A model generated the notes under the pieces. That model did not search any database. It was not told where the DNA came from and saw only the letters and a program-made list of their open reading frames with translations. Below, piece after piece: positions 10,033 to 22,079 of a DNA stretch of 64,000 nucleotides (positions are counted from its first letter, which is position 1; the number at the start of each line of letters is the position of its first letter). The translations under genes were made by a program, and so were the position numbers. Origin of the DNA: Norana najaformis (taxonomy: Eukaryota; Annelida; Clitellata; Crassiclitellata; Hormogastridae); the NCBI GenBank assembly GCA_964023275.1, contig OZ029913.1:50096509-50160508 (forward strand), in the 5' to 3' direction.

Positions 10033-13000
10033 ATGGAATCTTCTAGTTCTCTTAATTCATTGCCTGTCATTCCACCGATTTCTTCTGGGGACAGCAGCAC
10101 AGACACTGGGTTTCTGAATTGTCTGAATGAGTGGATGGCTGAAGAACTGTTAAAAGTTGATTCAGCAGATCCGGAGCAGTGCTATTACGTCCACAAGGAG
10201 GCTTTTAGCAGGGTTAGTCATGACCTCTAGGTCTGCCGTTATGTCCATTCGGCTGTCATTGTAATGGATATTTTACATGGCTTTTAGAATTGTGGTCTTG
10301 TCCAACTAGCCTTCTTTCAGGTGCATAGGTGACCTGCCTAAGCAGTACTTTGGTCCCTTAATTCTTGAGCTGCCCTTTGATAAGCATTTTGGTATATTGT
10401 GTTTTTGAAGTTTTTGTTGGGAGCAATTAATAAAATGAATGAATCAAAATTGCATATGTCTGACAAGTTTTAAAGTCTAGTTTAGAATTTCAAGTAAAAC
10501 TTTTGAGAGGATCCATTTTTGACTCTGATCTTACCACTTCTTGGAGCATTTGGAATAATGTTGACTTTGTATTTGTGTTGTAGATTACTGAGTATCTGGG
10601 TGTCTATAAGGTGCTGTTGAATAGGATAAAGGCTGAATATGAGACCTGCATTAGCACCATTCGTGATGGTCAGCATGAGGCATTTTTTCTGACTGGCAAA
10701 TTGAATGAAGTGGCAAATGCACCAACAGCTCTTAGGAATTACAAGAAAAGAACCGAGGATCTGGAAAACAAGTAAGCATTTATATCATACTTGAAAAAAC
10801 TTGTTTCAAATGCTGATGTCTCTTTCCGACTTTACAGGGATTTTCTAGAGCGGTGGTTCTCAAACTTTTTCAGACTGTGGCACACTTGGCAATGGAGATT
10901 TCTGTTGCAGCTCACCTGTGTTCTTAATGCTGGACTTCTGTGTAATTAATCGCAAATTTATATTAGGCCTATTTTACAGCTTACACGACATTGACCATAT
11001 TCAAATTTTTCAATTTCAATATAACCATTGTTAAATAAATATTAGGCTGACAAAAGTTTTTATACAAATATGATTGTATAAATAGGCAAAATTAGGCTGT
11101 AATGTAGGCAGAAAAATATTTTTTACTATCAAACTTTGGTGGCACAGCTCTGACTCTCTCGCGGCACACTTGTGTGCAGCAGCACACAGTTTGAAAAACT
11201 GTTCTAGAGTGCTGCTTGTGTGTTCTTGGTTTCAGAATGTCATCCATTGCATAATGGCTAATAATAATCTTGTATGCTATTTTCACTGATTCCTTTGTAC
11301 ACCATGTGAGCAACTGAATGATATTCATTGTCTTTTTGGATTGGTTGTGAGCATCACCATGTCATTTGAAAGTCTGGTCTTTTGGAAATAGTTTGCACAG
11401 ACAAAGAAGAAGAGATTGCCAATTTTGAAAGTATGAAATTCAAATTACCTTCAAACTATCTCAGTGCTTTTGAGAAGTACTTAAAAGGCACTATATTCAC
11501 TGTAAGTATCGGTTACCTACATATTTACATACATGCATGCATGTGTATATACATGCCTGTTGTGTTCTTCAGCTGGCCATGTTTATATTTTTGTAGGATA
11601 TCAATTGTTGAGGAAGACAATATCAGGCTTTATAAAGACTTGAGTGAGCTGCGTGAACAGAGAGCTTCCAAAGAACAAGAGAAACAGAACAGAGCAACAA
11701 CTGAAAGCACAAAGAAAGGAGCAGATGACACGGACAGACTACAGAAAAAAGGCCCAGTACCAGGTTTGTTGCTTGTGGTGCACTGATTACGCCCCCACAG
11801 TTTTAATGCATAATTGTGCTTTGTCTCAGGCTTTCACTCATAAACATAATGACACGTTTATACAGCACTTCACGGTAAAGTTTTGAGAGGCACTCTATAG
11901 TGATACTGCCATTTTCAAAACTTGGTCAGTTATAAAATATTAATTATAAACTTGAGATATTTATAAATTATAGCATTCTATACAGGGCAAATATAAGGCC
12001 AACCTTTATGGGTTTAGTCACATTGGGTATACATTGGCCCAGTTTTGGTATGCTTGAGGCTGCCAGACAAATTGATGCTAAGCAGCGACAAGGCAAAGCT
12101 TGTGAACCACGGCGGCATTGCCATTGTCTCCATGCATGGTATCGCCTTATCTAAGATCAGCCTGTTTCACTGCCTTTCCAGCCAGCATACCAACATTGGG
12201 GCAACTTATATCCAATGTCTTGAAAACCACAAACATTGGCCTATGTCAAATGCTATATCGGCGGGGTGGGGGATGTATGGTAGATATTGCTGTCGGAATA
12301 CTGATGTTGGCCCAACATTGGTCCCATGTACACTATCTACATCATAGATACTACAAATAGTTGAATATTTAAGCATCAACATCTAATTTTATATCCTTGA
12401 GTACGCTAACTTGGGCAAAACTGGAATTGAGTTAAAATACTTGTGCCCTTAGTAAGAAAAGCGTATGTGGAATATATGTCGTATGCCCTCCATTATGCCT
12501 TCATAACATTCAGCATATGGCGAACATAGGGCCAGCTTTCGTGGATTTTATAGTTGCCGTCATTAAAAATAAACTCGGACTCTTATCATCTTTGTCATCA
12601 TCATTACCACCACCATCCTGTCGTCATCATAATTGTCACAATTTCTTGTGTTTCAAGTGTTATGTTTTGACTGAATCAGTCAGCTCACTTTATTATAAAT
12701 TGGCAATAACCAGACACAGCAAAGAATGAATCGTTTGTTTATGGAATTAGTTTTATTTTAACATTCTCATTATTCAAGTAATTTGTTATGATTGTTTTGA
12801 TTTGCAAATATTTTTTATTGAAATTTTGTGGTTTCTAATTGCATTTGATACTTGTGAAATTATGTAGTTGCATACACTTTATTGCTGTTGTAAATGATAT
12901 TGTTTAAATTTTATTGGAAAAACTGTGTAAGTTGTAAAATTAATTCTAATTTCCAATTCTAATTCTAAATTGAATGTTTTTTGATCATTTTTTATGATAA

Positions 13001-16000
13001 TTGTTTAGATCATACACAGACAACAGTAGATTAGTTGATTTAGACATATAAGTCTATTTGATCTATTTTTGTCGGCGATTGGCCAGAATCTTGTAGGCCT
13101 AATAATTATGTTACACACGACCAACTGTGTAGAATGAGATAAATGTGTGATTTTAGGCTATTCTTTTGAACTAAACTGTGTATCAATTACCCAATCAGAA
13201 TTGGCCAACATTTACATGTAACTAAAAATCTGCCAGAAATGAGTGGCCAAAATCCAATGAGCAAATTCTGGCCAGCCAGAATCTGCCAAAAATTTATGAA
13301 GCTTGCCAACAGGGTGAAAAAATTTGGCTGATGGGTCTACATACACACGACCCATATTCAAGCTGCCTGATATGTTCCAAGGGTGTCGGAATTTGTCCAA
13401 GGCAGGTTCCTGCTGGCAGTGTTTCATGGAATAATTCACAACAGGTACATCAATGATGATGATGATGAGTTCTCTACCTGCAGGCAGGTCCGTTGGCTTA
13501 ATGCCACCCGGAAATGAGGTGAGTGAATTGGTTTCCCATTGCCTTCCTCACAGACAATTGTGGGTGAGCAACTTGTCCAAGGTCAATACGCAATGGCTTG
13601 AGGCAGATTCGAACCTGCAACCCTCCGGTTACAAAGCACAGACCATACCACTACACCACTGTGTCCCACATACATACATGTAGATGATATGACCTCAAAA
13701 TTGTAAATAAATAATTACTGCATAGAATTATTATTTTTACTTATTACTATTATTATTATTATCATTATTATTAGTATTATATATTACAATTGATTTTTGT
13801 TGCTGAATCTAATAACTAATTTACTAAAAATATAATTTCTTTTGTTGATGTTTTCTTTACTTAGGTCTGACTGTAGATCAAGCAACAGATTGTGATCTGT
13901 TGCGGAATGAGTTGGAGAAACTGGAGAATGATTACAAGTACCTGAGTTTGAGTTACCATAGTCGTTATTCATCACGAGCAGTAGAAGAGGATCTTAAGGA
14001 AACTCTGGCAACGGTTGTCATCAGTCGAGACAAACTCTTTGATGAGATTGGCATCCTTAAGCAGAAGCAACTGAAGCTGATGGTTGCCATACAAGCAGCA
14101 CAGGCATACCTTAAGATCCAACCACCTCACGAAACCATCGGCCAGGCAGTCACTGCGGCACTAGCAAGAGAGGCTGACAACATCAGCTCTGACACTGGTG
14201 TGCATTGTCTCAGCAGTTATACTTTATTCAGCCAGTTTTTAGTTATGTTGACTTCATCAGCCAAAGTAGAAGCTGTATTGGGGATTAATCTGCTGCTAGC
14301 TATCATGTTTGGCAAAATGTCCCTGGTGAAGAATATCCCATGTTGCTTCCTATTTCTCCCACTCACTTTCCCTCTTCCTTTCTCCTTCGCCCTTCTTGTT
14401 CCCTTTCTTCCAACCACTCCCCTGTCCCTCCCCGCTTATTATTTAGAAATCTCATTATTTTCCAGATCACCAGCAGTTTTAAGCAGTCAGTCAGCCATTT
14501 ATCTGATTAGCATAATTTAGTTCACCAGGCACCACCATCATTTTTACCATCTACTGATTGTAATATAATGCAATTTGCTTGTGTTTACAGAATGTATGAG
14601 GCACAAAAGTCAAAATTCTAGGGAATAATGTTGTAGTCATACATTATTGTCTGTTATGTGTTGTTTATCTTTACTTTGTTGCCTGGTTGCACTTGCTGTA
14701 ATGATGTTGTAGTTAAGGATGTGAATCATCCTGCCACTCCAAGCACAACAGCTGAGGAAGATGATCTTCAGAGAGAGAATGAAACTCAAGCATTACTTGA
14801 CTACATAGAAAAGTTTAACGAATTGCTTGAGAGTAAAATGTACAGTGAAGCTGCCGTTCATGCAGCCAACAGCATAAAAGGAATTCTCCGGACACCAGAA
14901 ACCATGCAACGATTTAAAGGCATATTATTATTTTATTTAGTACAAGGACATCACAGATGTATAACTGCTTACACTTGTGACTTCTTTGTGTGTGTGTGTG
15001 TGTGTGTGTGCATGTGTATGTGTGTGTTTGTGTGTTTTCATTAAGAAATTGGGAAATAGTCATCTGTTTAAGGTTATGAAAACTGTGAAAGTATGTAATG
15101 TCACAGCAAATAAGTCTGCTCTTTCCTTCTCTCCAAGTTGTTTCTAACAGGTAGTAGTAAATAGGATATTATTTATACAAGGTCAGAGGTTTGCACGCAA
15201 TAATTTGTTTGGTTGAATCACAAGAGAACAGCATTCCTACTGCCTGTCATCTCTTCTAGACAAAGAGAATTAAGATTTTCAAGTCTTTTAACTTTTTTGA
15301 GGGGTGCAAAGTAGCAGATATCTTGTTTTTGATGTATTGAATAGTAATTTAAAATCTACATTCGATGAATGATTGTTATCAGATGCAGTGGAAATTAATG
15401 GAAGGGTTACGTGTTAGACTTGTTGCAACAGATCTAAATTTGGTTATCATCCAAATAAAATGATAACCTAGCGAGTGCTTACCCAAAGTGGAACCATAAG
15501 GGTGGCACGAAGAGGTGGTGTAAAGCGTGGTTCTGATTTTAATTTAGGTTGCTGATTTAATTCGCATCCAGAAATTCCGAACCTGTACCGAAAGCGATGT
15601 AGCTAGCTGGATCAGTTATGTCAAAAAAGTAAACAGATGTAGAAGCTCCAGTGCTCCAGTCCTCACCAACTTCCATAGAACAGATTGCATCAAAGCATTA
15701 CCATAAGACAACTGTGGCACCTTGGCTCCTAGGCACTAAAATATTAAAAAATTTGTACTGGCATTAAAAACTAAAATATTTTTATGTGTTTTAAAATTCC
15801 CTATTTCAAATTGCTAGGCTTTACCAAATTTAACAATAGGACTATGTGAAACACTTTAAAAGTTTCATTTAAGATTTTCTGGTTGATACCCTTGTAGATT
15901 TGTCTGTGGGACTTGGCCATCTCTCTTCTAATCCACTGCTGACATTCTGCGAAGCACTCGTTTCAACTGTGCCATCGTTTGGAGTGCGACCAAATGAACT

Positions 16001-19000
16001 CATGTCGAATGAATGTGTGCGCTGTGCCCTGCGAGAAAGTCGTTTGGATTTGTTGTCTCACTGGCTGTCACAGGACAGGTGACATCATGGTTGCACTGAT
16101 CACTATATCGGCTGTCTTTTGATCTTTTACTTTGCATCACGACTGTGTATCTGGTATCAGTGACTGACAGTTCTTAGTGTTTGAATGATGGTCACATTTC
16201 TCTGTTTTATGCCTCTATATTAATGTGCTTTACAATTTGGTTCAGTATCTAATCTTATAGTAGTTCTTGCTAACAGATATGTGATAGTTATATGAACTTC
16301 AGAGTTCACATATTAGATACTGCATATTATTCAAATCTTTGGCCTTGAGGGCGTTCATGTTTCCTTAGCTTGTTGCTGTTTGCCAGGCTTACATCAGTGG
16401 TGCTGTCTTCCACTGCGCAGTGTAGGACTAAACATCCTTCCTCTTTTTGCACTTTGTTTGAAAAGTTCTGCTCACCATGCACCTCAACAAAGCAGTGCTG
16501 CACTTGTTCAGTGGTGATACCATCTCCCTGGAATGGCCTGCCAGTAGATTGACATTTTCTGGTGACCAGGGACAATGCATGCTACGTTTTAAAACTTAGC
16601 TGGGAGCACTTCTGAGTAGATGCCTTGAATGAGTGATATGTGATTGCTTTAACTTAGTGAATGGGTAAATAAACAAACAGATGAATGAGAAAATGAATGG
16701 CTAAATGGACTGATACATGTACTATTTAGTTAAGTAATTAAATAAAATAATTAGAAATGATTCCTTGAGATTCAAAAGATTTAGGCTAGCAGCATGGGAA
16801 AAAATGTCGGGAAAATGAGGCCTTATCCATGGGAATGTCCAGAAGAGTTCCTCCAAAAGTAATATCATTGTAGTGCTGAATGCAGCTGGGTAAATGCTGG
16901 TTTACAAAACTGGTCACCAGTGGCTCTGCAGCGATGGCCAAGAGACAGCAGCCAGCATCAGGAACAGAATAGTTAGTCATTTGTATTAAGGACAAGTGAT
17001 TTAAGGAAAAAATTAATCTGACTGTATTGGCCAAAACATTTGCCAACTCTGTGTTGGGAATGTGCTGCTGAAGATAAATGTCTGTGAGTGCTGAGCTTGA
17101 AGTCTGCCGTACATGGCATCCAGTATCTACTAGCATGCTGGGTGCAGATTATATACTGTTTTGATTGTCACTTATGCTGTTACTTGAGCTAGGAATGTTT
17201 GTTAAGTTGAGTAGTAAGTAGTACATTTATGTAAGTAAGTAATGCATTTGTAAACATGCCATATGTCCATTGGCTGAGAAAGGAATCGTAGGTGAGTATA
17301 TGTTTGGTTTAACTGGAACGTTGTCTGCAACAGGCTGACGACGTCAGAGGCAATGGCAGACATGATCTTCAACTTTTCTGCAAAGAACACACAGCCAAGC
17401 ACAGTCAACTGCATGGCTCTGGCTCAGAAGATCTACACTGATGTCATGGCCCACGTCTCCGCAATGGTCTGCATGGTGAAGCAAGGTCGAATCAATCAAG
17501 CAATTGACTATGCTGAAAGAAAAGGTTGCTCAACTGATGATCTCATTCAGGTTAGGGGTTTTGACTCTGCCATCTTGCCCTTGAAAGTAAAGGATTTGTC
17601 AAAATTCTTACCCTAAAAAGTTAAGAAGTTTCAAAATCTGTGAAAAGTATATAATTTTGGTTAATTGCACAAAATTGTTTAGAATCTTTAGCTGGTTTTC
17701 ATGTTTAAAGGTAATTAAATGTGTTTTGAAAGTTTTTTTAGATCAAGGGAAACCAAATGATGTAAATATAAGGGACACCACAAACATGCCAAACGAAGTT
17801 GGTAAAGACAGACTCACCTTGAAGGTGAGACTGACCTGACAGACAGGAGGAACCAAAAAGAGGGACAGTGAAAACAGACAGACACAGACAGACAGACGGG
17901 CGGACAGACAGACAGACAGACAGACGTAGACACGGCTACACAGAAAATCAAACAGAATGAAATATGATGAAGTGGCTATAGCAGTCTGTCTGTTATATGA
18001 GCCAAAACTTTGCTGAAGTAACCATCCCATATTTGGTCATGAAGTGTTTTGGTAGTGCACAGGTAAAGTCCATTTTCAGCTCATCACTTCATCAACATTT
18101 TTATGATGTTCAGCTTTATTCAGCCTGCCTTCCATCCGATGCAGATGCGTATGTGAGCTACTTGAGCCGTCATTGTGAAAGTAGGTTTGGTACAAGCATG
18201 GATGTCATCAAATTGTCTCTGGCTTAACCTGGCAGAAATGCATACCTATGGCTGGGCAGATGTCAGGCACAATTAAAGATAGAAAGGGAACAAGTTTGGC
18301 TGGAATCCACAACCACCATCTGTTACCTGGTTGTGCTGCTGATGAGGATTTGCAGGTTCCTCATTTCTTTACATCAGCTTGAACTCATTGGGCTTTCTCA
18401 TGCATTGGACCTTCCTCCTGGAACAAGCTTTCATTGAATATACATAATGTTTCATGTTATTTAGTTTAGCAAACTTCATCTGTTTACGTTAAGTAAATTA
18501 AGTCACATCTGCTTAGGTCAGTTAGACAGCCTATGCAGCACTTTTGTGAGCTTCTTTAAAGGTGATATTTATGAATAATTCAGTATGTGCATGTACATAC
18601 ATATGTACATACATATGTACATACAGACACACTCTCTAGGTATGACAATATGAGTGTGGCTGGTTAAGCTCAGTGACACCTTCATATTGTGCTGGACTCA
18701 CTTCCTCAAAAGGAGTCAAAGCTACATATACTTGTTGTCATAGATCAGTCAGTGATTCATCAACCGATATATGTATTTCGCAGTATTACTATTTATAGGT
18801 CCTTCTTAAATGTCCTGACTTGCAGTTTGCAAATGCTTTGTACGAACCTACGAGATCTGGTAGTCATCATCCGGCAAAGACTTCACTTCCAGTTGGCGTG
18901 ATAACATCCATTCTCTTGAAAGCTGGTTCCGTTGAAGATGGTCTCAGCTTTATACAAGATGTTTATATGCATGAACTGCAAGGTAAATATTTGACATGAT

Positions 19001-21555
19001 TTGCTTAGAAAAAAACCAAAAGCTGCAATGCATAGTGTAATGAAATGCCTCCAGCAAACGTAATGTCTCTATCTTTCCTATTGTTGTTGCTTATTGAGAT
19101 CTCCTTAAAAGGTGTTGTACAAAATCTCAGATACATACGTACAGGCACACATACATACTGTATATACTTGAATAGAAATCAAGATATTATGGACAATATT
19201 ACGAATTCAAATTGGGGAGGCACCTTATATGAGGGTCAAGCCAAGGTGGCAAGACACATCCGCAGCAGATCCATGGGAGGACGTGGACCCCACCAGACAG
19301 TTATTTCAGCACAGGATGTGCCTTACATACCAGCTTCTGTCAGACAGCAGAGAGGGACCATTACGCATTATGATCAGTGACTATAGGCTTCCTTTGCTCC
19401 AGTTGGCTGTATCAAAGTACCCCCTGTAGAACACCAGATATAATATACAGGTAATCATGGTCTCTTTGCTTCATGTGAGAGTATGAAAGCACCATACCCT
19501 GCACAATTAGCCCTTCAGTATCTGTAGGTCTTAGTACTCTGCTGTCAAGAGGATAAGGGTAATGCCAGATGTAAATAATTGCTGACATAGGGATGGAGAG
19601 TCCAATTTAGGTCGTTAGCTTATACACAGGTCATAGACTTTGCGCCTCTCCAAGGTTGAAAATTAAGGGGTCAACTTATACATGGAGTTGACTTGTATGT
19701 GAGTATGTATGATACATATAGTACAATGATTCATTTGTAACCAGCTGGGAGAAAAGGTATCAAAACTGGTGTGTGTATTTACAGAGAAAAGCTACTTTGG
19801 ATGTATGTTGGGTCATTTTGCACAAATTGCATTCTTGCTGGTTTGGGCTTGTACTGGATTTAAATAATGCTGAGACACCTGAATTTTGTTATTATTAAGT
19901 TAAACTTATTTATGTGATAAAAACGATAGCTATAAAAACGTACCACAAGTGGCTCAGCTTAATGTCTTTGTGATTACTTTATTTCTTCGCTTTTTGAAGG
20001 GTGTCAGTTTTACAGTGTTATTTTACCAGCACAGAACTATTGTTGCTGAGTTGATATATTCAACAGTTTATGCTGATTTACCTCTGTTTTGAGTTAAACT
20101 AGTTTGTTATAAAGTCTTGTTTGAGCACAGTATAGGTCTAGTGGTTAAATTTAACAAATTAAAAATTAAAGATGTGCTTGTAAGTTACAGGTTTTTACTT
20201 GCTATTTAATCTTTGTTTTGTGTTATGTTTAGCAACCTATAGTGGTTGGTACCTTTGTTAAAAGCAGGCCAGAGGTTTTTAATGATTAGCTACAGCCAAC
20301 CCCCTTATGGTATCTTTTCCAGTGCAGTGGTGTTATCTCTTGGCTGTACATTGGAGCCGCATCTTTGCACATGTTAATATAAGCATACTTAAGCCACAGA
20401 GTGACAGCAGTATGGAAAGTGGATGTAGTGCAGGCTGCAAAAATATTTCTTTTATCCTTATGCATTCAGTATGTTTGTCATGATGCATGTTCCATAGTAC
20501 GCCAGTGTTTGGAACCTCAAAAAATTTGCAGTCGATTTAACAAAATGTGATTAAGACACTCTTGTTTTATATTTGTGAGAGTCTAATATAGCATGCGGCA
20601 ACTTCATGAGGCAGGGTGACTCCAGCCCAGTCCTACACCCAGAGCCACACACATCATTGCATCATCTACTCTTAGCATAAACTGATCATTCCATACCATC
20701 TTGGCTAATAGAGTCCATTCTCTACAAGGAAGGTTCAGCGTTGGCAGCTTCCTTAAGGGAGTCAAAACTGTAAAGCTCTGTCTCAGGAGCTGAGTCTGCC
20801 TCTTCCAGGGTCACCAGGATCACCGGATGGGCAATGTCCCAGGTGTGGCCTCTCTTTTCTTGTGCCTTTTTAACTGTGGGCTTCCTCTTCACCAGAATTC
20901 TACATCTCATAGCTCTGGAACTACTGCAGTTAATATCAGATGCCAGTCATTCTCTTAGTTTTAGGGACAGGAAGTCTTATAAGGTACTTAAAAGGTGCTA
21001 TATTAATCATCTTTATACATACATGGATATATTCATACATTCATACATACATACCTGTACATTCTTGTGCTTGGATCGTCCACTCAGTCTGCTGTTTGCA
21101 CAAAGCGATATATTCTACAGTATCTTGACTCTACATCATAATGTAGAACACATGTGCATATATATATATATATATATCCATACGAATCTACATCAGTATA
21201 TATATATAGCCACATGGCCACTTTCGACTGTTCTGTAGTGCTTGAAGTATACTAATCTATCAGACTATGATACTTGTACATTGTAGTGGCACTTGGTATA
21301 TGCAGTTGTACTTGGCAAATTGATTATTTAGCAGATGGCTGTTTGCTTTCTTTAGAGTTTGGAGTAGATGCTATGAAGGACGCAATCTTAAATGACAACA
21401 TCACAACCCATAAGCAGTGGATGGGCATTGTGAAGCATTGCCATGACACTGACCACATGACCGACTTTGCCAGTCGTCTCCTAGCAACCATAACTGTGAA
21501 CTTTGCTGTGAAAAATGCCTCAAAGAATCTGCAAGAGAACACAGTTTCCAACTAG
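10033..21555 (+). CDS. CLHC1: Clathrin heavy chain linker domain-containing protein 1 (635 aa, ten coding exons)
   Basis: Exons: 10033-10212, 10584-10771, 11597-11763, 13865-14197, 14713-14919, 15898-16078, 17334-17550, 17985-18062, 18826-18982, 21356-21555 (TAG). All junctions keep phase and the sum is 636 codons including the stop; the vertebrate protein is about 590 aa. The ATG at 10033 (A at -3, G at +4) aligns with the family start, and an acceptor at 10007 implies an upstream UTR exon. Order: N-terminal helical part with CYYVHKEAF and PTALRNYKKRT (residues about 45-120); coiled coil (about 123-270); clathrin-linker motif YSEAAVHAANSIKGILRTPE (about 330-352), very close to clathrin heavy chain; then alpha-solenoid-like CLALAQ/KQGRINQAIDYA and TDDLIQ (about 420-635). 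The molecular role is poorly known; cytosolic or cilium/sperm-related function is only inference. Intron 5 uses a GC donor. Confidence 0.93.
10213..10583. other. CLHC1 intron 1
   Basis: Starts GTTAGT and ends TTGTGTTGTAG. No repeat or second gene seen inside. Confidence 0.6.
10843..11209. mobile_element. Non-autonomous hAT-like MITE with 8-bp target duplication, in CLHC1 intron 2
   Basis: An identical octamer TTCTAGAG lies at 10843-10850 and 11202-11209. Between them is a 351-bp element starting CGGTGGTTCTCAAACT and ending, on the other strand, CAGTTTTTCAAACTGTG. The CAGTGGTTCTCAAAC-type terminus with an 8-bp duplication is diagnostic of hAT elements. Subterminal GTGGCACAC and GTGTGCCGC on opposite strands extend the inverted repeat. 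There is no coding capacity. An intact duplication indicates a fairly recent insertion. Confidence 0.85.
11440..11570 (+). mobile_element. LINE 3' terminus in CLHC1 intron 2
   Basis: ACTTAAAAGGCACTATATTC followed by a degraded (ACAT)n run matches the tail at 8.8, 18.5 and 21.0 kb. The open frame just before it (11382-11500) is the end of a LINE frame. It does not align with CLHC1, and it does not splice in phase. Confidence 0.5.
11764..13447. other. CLHC1 intron 3, first part: diverged MITE-like sequence
   Basis: At 12175-12345 motifs such as CCAGCCAGCATACCAACATTG and TTGGCCCAACATTGG recur in both orientations. This resembles the short inverted-repeat element at 23.3 kb. From 13060 to 13400, GGCCAGAATC/ATTCTGGCCAG/GGCCAAAATCC recurs in both orientations. 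Both look like eroded miniature transposons, but ends could not be fixed. The rest is AT-rich with no signal. Confidence 0.35.
13448..13667 (-). mobile_element. tRNA-derived SINE in CLHC1 intron 3 (minus strand)
   Basis: On the minus strand from 13667 the sequence reads GGGACACAGTGGTGTAGTGG, which contains an RNA polymerase III A box (TGGTGTAGTGG). About 35 bases later comes a B box, GGTTCGAATCT. A non-tRNA body with CTCACCTCATTTCCGGGTGG follows, then a (CAT)5 tail at 13468-13453. A tRNA-like head, body and simple tail are the SINE signature. It is inserted antisense to CLHC1. Related degraded copies lie at about 36.1 and 57.7 kb. Confidence 0.78.
14198..14712. other. CLHC1 intron 4
   Basis: Starts GTGTGC and ends GATGTTGTAG. 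It holds a pyrimidine-rich tract at about 14340-14430. The open frame running through the donor is intron read-through, not a longer exon. Confidence 0.5.
14920..15897 (+). other. CLHC1 intron 5 with GC-AG splice sites
   Basis: Exon 5 must end AAA G at 14919, because exon 6 (15898, ATTTGTCTGTG) continues the protein in phase as ...QRFK-D-LSVGLGH. The intron then begins GCATAT and ends CTTGTAG. No GT nearby restores both phase and homology. Inside is a (TG)n tract at about 14987-15040. GC-AG introns are a known minority class, but this donor lacks the usual AAGT extension, so a variant allele or sequencing error is possible. Confidence 0.6.
14987..15040. repeat. (TG)n microsatellite
   Basis: Alternating TG with a few interruptions, in CLHC1 intron 5 close to the non-canonical donor. 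Confidence 0.9.
16380..16730 (+). mobile_element. LINE 3' end in CLHC1 intron 6
   Basis: The plus strand reads a degraded ORF2 C-terminus with IPSPWNGLPVD, equivalent to the P(S)LWNSLP motif near the end of CR1/L2 ORF2. It is followed by an AT-rich tail with ATGAATGA-like repeats. The remaining part of intron 6 (16731-17333) carries an antisense open frame (17136-16786, 116 codons) that I do not recognise. Confidence 0.5.
17868..17932. repeat. (CAGA)n microsatellite in CLHC1 intron 7
   Basis: About 15 imperfect CAGA units, interrupted once by CGGGCGGA. It lies 50 bp before the exon 8 acceptor (GCAG at 17981-17984), so its length could influence recognition of that 78-nt exon. Confidence 0.85.
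18080..18630 (+). mobile_element. LINE reverse transcriptase fragment and 3' end in CLHC1 intron 8
   Basis: Bases 18085-18230 encode HFYDVQLYSACLPSDADAYV, a degraded copy of the YADD box region also seen at 0.75-1.1 kb. Then, after an internal deletion, comes the ORF2 end (SHALDLPPGTSFH at about 18395-18435), the tail with CTTTAAAGGTGATATTTATG, and an (ACAT)n run at 18590-18625. It is in the same orientation as the gene. Confidence 0.65.
19157..19715. mobile_element. Possible MITE in CLHC1 intron 9
   Basis: The left part has CTGTATATACTTGAATAG ... GCACCTTATATGAGGGTCAA. The right part has GGGTCAACTTATACATGGAG ... TGTGAGTATGTATGA. Read on opposite strands these resemble each other (GTAT-ACTC-AC-TA-AAGT). 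This pattern suggests eroded terminal inverted repeats. Ends and target duplication could not be set. Confidence 0.35.
19716..20825. other. CLHC1 intron 9, middle
   Basis: AT-rich, no supported feature. Confidence 0.4.
20826..21180 (+). mobile_element. LINE 3' end with (ACAT)n and (TA)n tails, CLHC1 intron 9
   Basis: The tail module GGTACTTAAAAGGTGCTATA at about 20981-21002 is followed by ACATACATGG...CATACATAC, and later by (TA)n at 21159-21177. It is the same family as the copies at 8.7 and 18.5 kb, again 5'-truncated. Confidence 0.55.
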
Positions 21556-22079
21556 GCTTAAACATAGGACGCTTGTACATTGCAGTAGGTTTTTGGGCCT
21601 GCCGAGGTCCTGCTTTGATCTCAAGATTCAGACTGCAGGTTAATGAACAATATTTTTTTATTCATCAGTGATGTCATTCAGAGTAACTGCTTACTGTAAC
21701 TTCATTTATATTTTTAGTTAAATGAAAAAAGCCTTAACGTGACATAGAATGGATTTTAAGTGGTTTGGAAGACATTTCATATGTGTTAAGGCCACTGCTA
21801 TTTACAGGGTATGCTCAATAGCCAATTCTTCCTAACACCCTCTGTTAAGCTTTGGTAATGTTCAATGAGACAACTATCAACCAAACTATTTTGCTCTTGC
21901 ACTGAAGAACCTCTGTCACAATGCTCCTGTTTTTGTACATAATGTATATCCGTAGCTTCATTAGGTCACCTTGTTTGGTGCTGAGTCAAAGAACTTTTCC
22001 CACAATACTTCTTACTTTCCAGTGATAATCTCATAAGCTTGAATCCAGTGTTGCTAGCCTGTGTCTTTCTGCCTTTCTT

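Noticed and set aside
11382-11510. Possible extra CLHC1 exon (IVCTDKEEEIANFESMKF...)
   Set aside because: It does not align with the family protein. The nearby acceptors give the wrong phase and an early stop, and it ends in a LINE tail module. Exon 2 joins exon 3 perfectly without it.
13600-13667. Functional tRNA gene
   Set aside because: A and B boxes are present but the cloverleaf does not close properly, and a SINE body and tail follow.
16786-17136. 116-codon antisense frame in CLHC1 intron 6
   Set aside because: No recognisable family and flanked by LINE remnants; could be a repeat fragment, so not called as a gene.
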